A stretch of 64,000 nt of DNA, from positions 124,001-188,000 of the forward strand of contig NZ_CP024869.1 of NCBI RefSeq assembly GCF_003052165.1, written 5' to 3'. Numbering within the stretch: position 1 is the stretch's first letter; every line of letters begins with the position of its first letter. Source of the stretch: Dietzia sp. JS16-p6b. GTDB taxonomy: Bacteria > Actinomycetota > Actinomycetes > Mycobacteriales > Mycobacteriaceae. Of this stretch, positions 59,576 to 64,000 are shown one piece after another. The position numbers were made by a program, and so were the translations under genes. The notes under the pieces are model-generated. The model was not told where the DNA came from. It searched no databases and was given only the letters and a program-made list of their open reading frames with translations.

Positions 59576-60346
59576 TCAGTGGCCGCCGCCGAGCGCCGTG
59601 GTGGCGAACGCGCCGAACTCGGCCCGGAACCGGTCATACGACTCCCTGAGCCGCTCGCCGGGCCAGTCGTCGGGGAGCAGTTCCGCGGGGAGCAGCGGAT
59701 CGTGGAGGATGTGCCGGACGGTGGCGGCCGCGAGCTCGAATCGTGCGGACATGTCGTCGGCGCGTTCTGCGGCGGCGAGTAGTGCCCTCCCCGTGGCGGA
59801 CCACTCCGCCGGGGCGAAGAGGTCCTCGGTGAGGGCCACGACGTCGCCTTCCGGCCGGCACGAGAAGACCGTGGTCCGCGACGACAGCGCCTCGGACCGC
59901 CCGGTGCATTCGGACCTCCCCGCGTAGAGGGCGTCGAGGTTGTCGGGGCGGATCCAGACGCCCTCGCGCAGCTCCGCGTAGCGCGACTCGGTGAGTTCGG
60001 TGCGGGTCGCGGCCCGGGTCACCGCGTCGGCCGGGACCGTGACCACCTGCATGGACCACTGCCCGTCCCATGGCCTCAACGAGGGGGAGAGCGCGGCCTC
60101 CTGCCGCCGCTGCCGCGCGATCAGGCGGGGCGAGAGGCGGTAGACACCGTTGTCCCGGTGGAGGTCCCCCGCGGCCACCATCCTGGTGAGCGCGACACGC
60201 ATCGCGGACTCCTTGAAGCCCAGCTGGACGGCTACCTCGATGATCGCCGCCGCGGTCGCCTCCGCGGGGTGCATACCGAGGAGCACACTCAGCACCGCGG
60301 ACCGGGCGGTGAGTTTCACCGGTGACTGCGGGGATGAGGGCACCAT
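59576..60346 (-). CDS. PaaX-family transcriptional regulator
   Basis: A 256-residue regulator with the PaaX plan: an N-terminal winged helix (LSVLLGMHPAEATAAAIIEVA, FKESAMRVALTRMVAAGDLHR) and a C-terminal domain ending in PaaX-type RFRAEFGAF. PaaX proteins repress phenylacetate and related aryl-CoA degradation and are released by aryl-CoA thioesters. It is convergent with the catabolic cluster, whose last gene ends 17 bp away, and so is a second candidate regulator. A TATCGT box is six bases before GTG 60343 (codon 2), so the leaderless start may be GTG 60343 instead of ATG 60346. Confidence 0.88.
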   Translation of the reverse strand: MVPSSPQSPVKLTARSAVLSVLLGMHPAEATAAAIIEVAVQLGFKESAMRVALTRMVAAGDLHRDNGVYRLSPRLIARQRRQEAALSPSLRPWDGQWSMQVVTVPADAVTRAATRTELTESRYAELREGVWIRPDNLDALYAGRSECTGRSEALSSRTTVFSCRPEGDVVALTEDLFAPAEWSATGRALLAAAERADDMSARFELAAATVRHILHDPLLPAELLPDDWPGERLRESYDRFRAEFGAFATTALGGGH

Positions 60347-60349
60347 CCG

Positions 60350-60355
60350 ACGATA
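60350..60355 (-). promoter_or_regulatory. -10 box for the PaaX-family gene
   Basis: TATCGT on the minus strand is three bases from ATG 60346 but six bases from GTG 60343, which favours the GTG if the message is leaderless. Confidence 0.4.
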
Positions 60356-60393
60356 CCCGGACCGTGAGCGGAGGAACTCCGACGTCTCTCCCG

Positions 60394-61809
60394 TCATTCC
60401 TCGAGGTGGATCGCCCGGCGGGGCAGGAGCGGCACGGCGAGGAGGCACAGCGTGGTGACCGCGAGGATGACGATCAGCGTCGTGGTCATTGCGCTCTCGG
60501 TCCCTCGTGCGAGGCCACCGATGAACAGTGTGGTGACCAGAGCGGATCCGATCCCGTTCGCGATCTGCTGTATGGCGCTGAGGGAGCCGCTGGCGGAGCC
60601 GGCCTCCTCGGGTTGGAGATTGCCGAGGGCGGTGTTGAACACCGAATTGAAGCAGATCCCGGCGGCGATCCCGATGACGCTGGTGGCCAGGATGTTCTGC
60701 CACCAGGCCACGCCGAGGCCCGAGGTGACGACGTTCAGCAGCAGGATGCCGGTGCCCAGGATCGTGGCGACCATCCCGAGGAGGACGAGGCGCCTGCCGA
60801 GCGTCAGGATGAGGGCGTTCGCTATGCCCGACCCGATGATGATGCCGATCGTCAGCGGGATCAGGTGGAGCGAGGTCCGGGTAGGCGTGTACCCGAGACC
60901 GAGTTGGAAGAACAGGCTCAGGACGTACATGAGGCCGCTGAAGCTCGCGAACACGCACAACCCCACGATGAGCCCCGAGGTGAACCCACGGTTGCCGAGC
61001 AGGCTGCGGGGCAGGAGCGGGTCGTCCGCACGGGCCTGCCGCCACCCGAACGCTCCCAGGAGCCCGACTCCGACGACCGTGCTCCCGATCGTGAGTCCGT
61101 TCCACCCGTCGGAGGACCCGGTGACGAGTCCGAAGAGCAGGCCGAAGAGAGCGAAGGCCAGCAGCACGCTGCCGATCAGATCGATCCGGGTCGAGGGTCG
61201 CGCGGGAACGGTCGGGAGGTGCCGCAGGGCGAGGACCAGGGCCAGTCCGCCGAGAACCACGTTGATGAGGAAGATCGGACGCCATCCGAGGCCGAACACG
61301 TCCGCGTCGATGAGGATCCCACCGAGCACGGGACCCGCGACGGCGAAGACGCCCAGCATCGGGGCGAACACAGCGAACGCCTTTCGTAGCATCGGCTTGG
61401 GAAATGTGGCCGCCATGATGGCCATGCCCTGGGGGATCAACATCGCCCCGAAGACCCCCTGGAGGACGCGGGCCGTGATGAGTACCGCCGCCGAAGGCGC
61501 GAGACCGGCGAGGGCGGAACCGACGATGAAACCGATGAGCCCGACGAGGAACGTACGTCGTTGTCCGTACTTGTCCCCGATGCGTCCGCCCACCACGAGT
61601 AGCGATCCCAGAGCCAATGCGTAGGAGGCCCCGAGCCACGGGATCACGCTCTCGCTCACACCGAGTTCGCGCACGATCGACGGCGCGGCGACGTTGGCGA
61701 TCGTCGCGTCCATCAGGTCCATCGCGTCGGCGAGGAGGACGACGATCAGGGTGAGCCAGACCGCTCGAGCGGTCAGAGGTGGTGGCGCAGGCGGCGCAGT
61801 GGTGGTCAT
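60394..61809 (-). CDS. MFS drug/solute exporter, DHA2 (14-helix) type
   Basis: A 471-residue proton antiporter of the EmrB/QacA class. Typical motifs are LLADAMDLMDATIANVAAPSI (helix 1, with the D-x-T-I-V-N-V-like motif) and GRIGDKYGQRRTF (motif A). Motif C-like sequence occurs in GVFAVAGPVLGGIL. It would export drugs, dyes or metabolites. ATG 61809 has GGGAG upstream. The divergent gene is a TetR repressor, and a three-unit operator array lies between them, so induction by the exported compound is expected. Confidence 0.92.
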   Translation of the reverse strand: MTTTAPPAPPPLTARAVWLTLIVVLLADAMDLMDATIANVAAPSIVRELGVSESVIPWLGASYALALGSLLVVGGRIGDKYGQRRTFLVGLIGFIVGSALAGLAPSAAVLITARVLQGVFGAMLIPQGMAIMAATFPKPMLRKAFAVFAPMLGVFAVAGPVLGGILIDADVFGLGWRPIFLINVVLGGLALVLALRHLPTVPARPSTRIDLIGSVLLAFALFGLLFGLVTGSSDGWNGLTIGSTVVGVGLLGAFGWRQARADDPLLPRSLLGNRGFTSGLIVGLCVFASFSGLMYVLSLFFQLGLGYTPTRTSLHLIPLTIGIIIGSGIANALILTLGRRLVLLGMVATILGTGILLLNVVTSGLGVAWWQNILATSVIGIAAGICFNSVFNTALGNLQPEEAGSASGSLSAIQQIANGIGSALVTTLFIGGLARGTESAMTTTLIVILAVTTLCLLAVPLLPRRAIHLEE

Positions 61810-61831
61810 GGTGTCTCCCGTCCGAGTAGTT

Positions 61832-61876
61832 ACGAACAGGATCGTAACGAACATGTTCGTCACGAACAAGATCGAC
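61832..61876. promoter_or_regulatory. Operator array of three 15-bp tandem repeats between the MFS and TetR genes
   Basis: ACGAACA occurs at 61832, 61847 and 61862, exactly 15 bp apart, each followed by an ATCG/TTCG element. The central unit ACGAACATGTTCGT (61847-61860) is a perfect 14-bp palindrome; the flanking units are imperfect versions. Placement between divergent MFS and TetR genes makes it the probable TetR operator. Confidence 0.7.
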
Positions 61877-61881
61877 ACTGG

Positions 61882-61887
61882 TATCGT
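61882..61887 (+). promoter_or_regulatory. -10 box of a leaderless promoter for the MFS-linked TetR gene
   Basis: TATCGT lies six bases before ATG 61894; the third operator repeat covers the spacer upstream of it. Confidence 0.5.
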
Positions 61888-61893
61888 CGGGTC

Positions 61894-62568
61894 ATGACCC
61901 CCCGAGTACCCGTGAGCAGGCGAGACCGGCCGGCGAAGGCCGCGTTGTCCCGGGAGGGGATCGTCGACGCGGCACTGCGAGTGGTGGAGCGGGACGGCGC
62001 CGACAAGCTCACACTCCGCAAGGTCGCCGCCGAGCTCGACACCGGGCCCGCGTCGCTCTATGTCTACGTCCGCAACGTCACCGTCCTCCACGCTCTCCTG
62101 GCCGACCGTCTGCTCGCGGATCTGGATCTCCGGTGGGACGGGGTCGAACCGTGGCGCGATCGCCTCCAGCGAGTGATGGCCGACTACGTGGACCTGCTTT
62201 CTCAGCGGGGGGAGCTCGCGCGAGCGGTGATGTTCGTGTGGCCCGACGGACCGCACTATCTGGACCTGATCGAGCTGCTGCTCCGGCTGCTCCTCACGGC
62301 GGGCGCCGACGAGAGGTCCGCGGCCTGGGGTGTGGATCTGCTGCTCCAGTACGCGAGTTCCAGCGCCGCGGAGTGGGCGGCCCGCGAGTCCGGCACCGGC
62401 CAGGAGATCGACGACCTCACGGCGACGATCGCGACGTCCGACCCGGGCCGGCACCCGACGCTCGCCGCTTTTCCCGTCGGCGTCTTCACCCAGGGCAGTC
62501 CCGACGAGCGGCGCCGGTGGGCTGTCGGAGCGCTCATCGACGGCCTCGTGGGCACCTCACGGGGGTAA
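61894..62568 (+). CDS. TetR family repressor of the divergent MFS exporter
   Basis: A 224-residue regulator of the TetR_C (tetracycline-repressor C-domain-like) type. The helix-turn-helix is LTLRKVAAELDTGPASLYVYV, preceded by LSREGIVDAALRVVE. The C-terminal domain runs from about 85 to 220. The start is set by the TATCGT box. It probably binds the 15-bp repeat array and controls itself and the exporter; the ligand is unknown. Confidence 0.9.
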   Translation: MTPRVPVSRRDRPAKAALSREGIVDAALRVVERDGADKLTLRKVAAELDTGPASLYVYVRNVTVLHALLADRLLADLDLRWDGVEPWRDRLQRVMADYVDLLSQRGELARAVMFVWPDGPHYLDLIELLLRLLLTAGADERSAAWGVDLLLQYASSSAAEWAARESGTGQEIDDLTATIATSDPGRHPTLAAFPVGVFTQGSPDERRRWAVGALIDGLVGTSRG

Positions 62569-62617
62569 TGGCCCCGCCGGCGTGGCCCGACCGTGCGCCG
62601 GGAGGAGTCGGTCGTGG

Positions 62618-62623
62618 GACAAT
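62618..62623 (+). promoter_or_regulatory. Possible -10 box for the epimerase-like gene
   Basis: GACAAT lies six bases before GTG 62630; it is a weaker match than the other boxes. Confidence 0.35.
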
Positions 62624-62629
62624 GTGGCG

Positions 62630-63580
62630 GTGAGCAGCACTGATGAACTCCATGTCATCGTCGGTGCCGGGCCGGTGGGCTCCGCCCTGGCGGCCCGGCT
62701 GGCGGCCACGGGGCACCGCGTCCGACTGGCGACCCGCTCCGGACGCAGCACCGCTACCCCCGGCGTCGACGCGGTGGCGGTCGACGCCTCCGACAGCGCG
62801 GCCCTCAGCGCCCAGGCGGCCGGGGCGGCGGTGCTCTACAACTGTGCGAATCCCGGCCCGTATCCGGTGTGGGAAGAGAATTGGCCGCCGCTGGCGGCGT
62901 CGCTCCTGCGCACCGCGGAGGAGACGGGCGCGGTGCTCGTCACGGCGAGCAACCTCTACGGCTACGGGGTGGTGCATGAACCCATGACCAGGCACACCCC
63001 GCTCGATCCCGTCGACCACAAGGGGGCGCTGCGCGCGCGGATGTGGGAGGACGCCCTGGCCGCGCACCGAGCGGGGCGGGTGCGCACGGCAGAGGCCCGG
63101 TCCTCGGACTACATCGGCCCCTCCGTCCCTGCGGAGAGCGGCCTGATCGCCCGCTACGGCCGGGCGACTCTGGCCGGGAAGACCGCAGCCGTGTTCGCCG
63201 ACCCCGACCACCCTCACACATGGACCGCGATCGAGGACGTGGCCGCCACCCTCGAGGCGCTGGGCCGGGACGAGCGGGCCTGGGGGTCTGCGTGGATCGT
63301 TCCGTCGAACGCGCCCAGAACCGTTCGGGAGGTCCTGAACGACCTTGCCGAGGCGGCTGGGGCGGCCCCACCGCGGGTGCGCCGTGTGCCGCGGCCGGTC
63401 CTCCGCGCCGGGGGGATGGTCGTCCCACTGCTGCGCGAGGTCAATGGTGTGTTGTACCAGTTCGACGGCCCTTTCGTCGCCGACGGGTCGGAGACCACCA
63501 ACACCTTCGGCGTCTCCCCGACCCCGTGGCGGACCGTGATCGAGCAGACCGCACAGGCGTGGTCCGGCCCGGGCCGGTGA
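62630..63580 (+). CDS. NAD-dependent epimerase/dehydratase-like (atypical SDR) protein
   Basis: A 316-residue Rossmann protein. The dinucleotide loop is VGAGPVGSALAARLAATG (11-28), followed by ATRSGRST, which suggests NADP preference. The active-site region has ASNLYGYG, with Tyr in place of the usual YxxxK context, and later HKGALRARMWE and SSDYIGPSV. Such atypical SDRs are often oxidoreductases or regulators of unknown substrate. GTG 62630 is the first plausible start; upstream codons in the same frame read through the TetR gene. It is monocistronic. Confidence 0.82.
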   Translation: MSSTDELHVIVGAGPVGSALAARLAATGHRVRLATRSGRSTATPGVDAVAVDASDSAALSAQAAGAAVLYNCANPGPYPVWEENWPPLAASLLRTAEETGAVLVTASNLYGYGVVHEPMTRHTPLDPVDHKGALRARMWEDALAAHRAGRVRTAEARSSDYIGPSVPAESGLIARYGRATLAGKTAAVFADPDHPHTWTAIEDVAATLEALGRDERAWGSAWIVPSNAPRTVREVLNDLAEAAGAAPPRVRRVPRPVLRAGGMVVPLLREVNGVLYQFDGPFVADGSETTNTFGVSPTPWRTVIEQTAQAWSGPGR

Positions 63581-63592
63581 GCCGATGCGCGG

Positions 63593-64000
63593 TCAGCCGA
63601 CCGACCCTGCCGCGCCCGGCACCGCGGGATCTCGGGGTAGAGCGTCGAGAAGCTCGCCGATCAGGGGGAGGAGGCAGGCGCTGCCCTGGCACTCCGGGTC
63701 GGCCGGTGGTGGGGGGCTGGTGTCGATCGAGAAGGTCAGTGGTTCCGCGGTAGGCGCCGGGGCCAGGGGGCTGGCGACGTTGCCGAACTGCGCGCGGTTC
63801 GTCCCGCCGTTGACGTGGCACTGCCAGTACACCGAGTAGTCGCCGTCGGTGAGGTGGTGAGTGTAGGTGACCTCCGAGAGATTCCACGGCGCGCTGTACG
63901 CGGCTGGCACGATGGCGGAGGGGTTGTCCGTCCACAGGTTTGACGGTGCAGACTCGCCTGCGGGGTTGATGGAGTAGAAGCAGCCAAAGGGCTCGAGGAA
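63593..64000 (-). CDS. C-terminal part of an uncharacterised, probably secreted protein
   Basis: At least 135 residues; the frame stays open to the right edge, so the N-terminus is outside the window. The visible part starts FLEPFGCFYSINPAGESAPS, continues through YTHHLTDGDYSVYWQCHVNGG and ends in a Pro-rich tail with CQGSAC. Aromatic and Cys residues in a Ser/Thr/Asn-rich, beta-like sequence suggest an exported disulfide-bonded domain. I do not recognise the family. Confidence 0.7.
   Translation of the reverse strand, partial: FLEPFGCFYSINPAGESAPSNLWTDNPSAIVPAAYSAPWNLSEVTYTHHLTDGDYSVYWQCHVNGGTNRAQFGNVASPLAPAPTAEPLTFSIDTSPPPPADPECQGSACLLPLIGELLDALPRDPAVPGAAGSVG

Noticed and set aside
1-64000. 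CRISPR arrays, tRNA or rRNA genes, prophage or plasmid replication genes
   Set aside because: I saw no spaced identical repeats, no tRNA/rRNA sequence and no phage structural or replication genes. The only mobile element I support is the IS30-family copy.

Overview
The window is about 70% G+C with densely packed, often translationally coupled genes, and it reads as a chromosomal segment of a mycolic-acid actinomycete (order Mycobacteriales). Support comes from an Lsr2 nucleoid protein, a 13E12/DUF222 HNH protein, a mycothiol-type maleylpyruvate isomerase homologue, a sirA-cysH-chelatase cluster arranged much as in Mycobacterium, and many genes that appear to be transcribed without a leader (TANNNT 6-8 bases before the start codon). 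My best guess at genus is Dietzia or a close relative; that is inference, since no rRNA or marker gene is present.

Layout. 0-2.6 kb: end of an adenosine deaminase-like gene, an alanine/sodium symporter and a patatin lipase. 2.6-4.3 kb: an intact IS30-family insertion sequence. 4.3-5.0 kb: two divergent genes for very small, signal-less acidic peptides resembling PorA/PorH channel peptides in character. 5.0-10.1 kb: assimilatory sulfite reduction and siroheme (sirA, cysH, a siroheme synthase with a degenerate methylase tail, an acyltransferase, a CbiX-type chelatase). 10.1-18.8 kb: lsr2, a crotonase, a TetR-thioesterase-mycothiol-enzyme operon, paired fluoride channels, ThpR, a beta-helix lipoprotein, a nucleosidase and a 13E12 HNH protein. 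18.8-31.5 kb: molybdenum cofactor genes (moaE, a moaC-mogA fusion, moeA, moaA, moaD, an orphan modA) interleaved with an old yellow enzyme, a three-part desaturase/reductase/ferredoxin fusion with a divergent AraC regulator, tenA and a purine/pyrimidine permease. 31.5-33.4 kb: nsrR-hmp nitric oxide defence. 33.5-35.7 kb: cobQ-cobK. 36.0-42.9 kb: a branched-chain-type ABC importer with an acyl-CoA synthetase inside the operon. 42.9-49.4 kb: cobalamin synthesis (chlI/D-like chelatase subunit, cobO and cobB behind a B12 riboswitch; cobL-cobM divergent). 49.5-59.6 kb: a TetR-controlled catabolic cluster (FAH-fold enzyme, VOC dioxygenase-like protein, flavin hydroxylase, thiamine-diphosphate E1-like enzyme, AidB-like acyl-CoA dehydrogenase, two crotonases). 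59.6-64 kb: a PaaX regulator, an MFS exporter with divergent TetR and a three-unit operator array, an epimerase-like protein and the end of an unknown secreted protein.

How they work together. The sulfur cluster reduces APS to sulfide and makes the siroheme that sulfite reductase needs. The cob genes cover several late steps of the aerobic corrin pathway (C-11, C-5/C-15 methylation, precorrin-6A reduction, a,c-amidation, adenosylation, peripheral amidation) plus one cobaltochelatase-type subunit. The moa/moe genes give a nearly complete molybdopterin pathway. The catabolic cluster at 50-60 kb has the parts for ring hydroxylation, extradiol-type cleavage, side-chain release and acyl-CoA oxidation, but its thiamine-dependent enzyme has no obvious place in a textbook pathway, and it is the best candidate for undescribed metabolism here. 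The small peptide pair at 4.4-4.9 kb is the best candidate for an unrecognised structural system.
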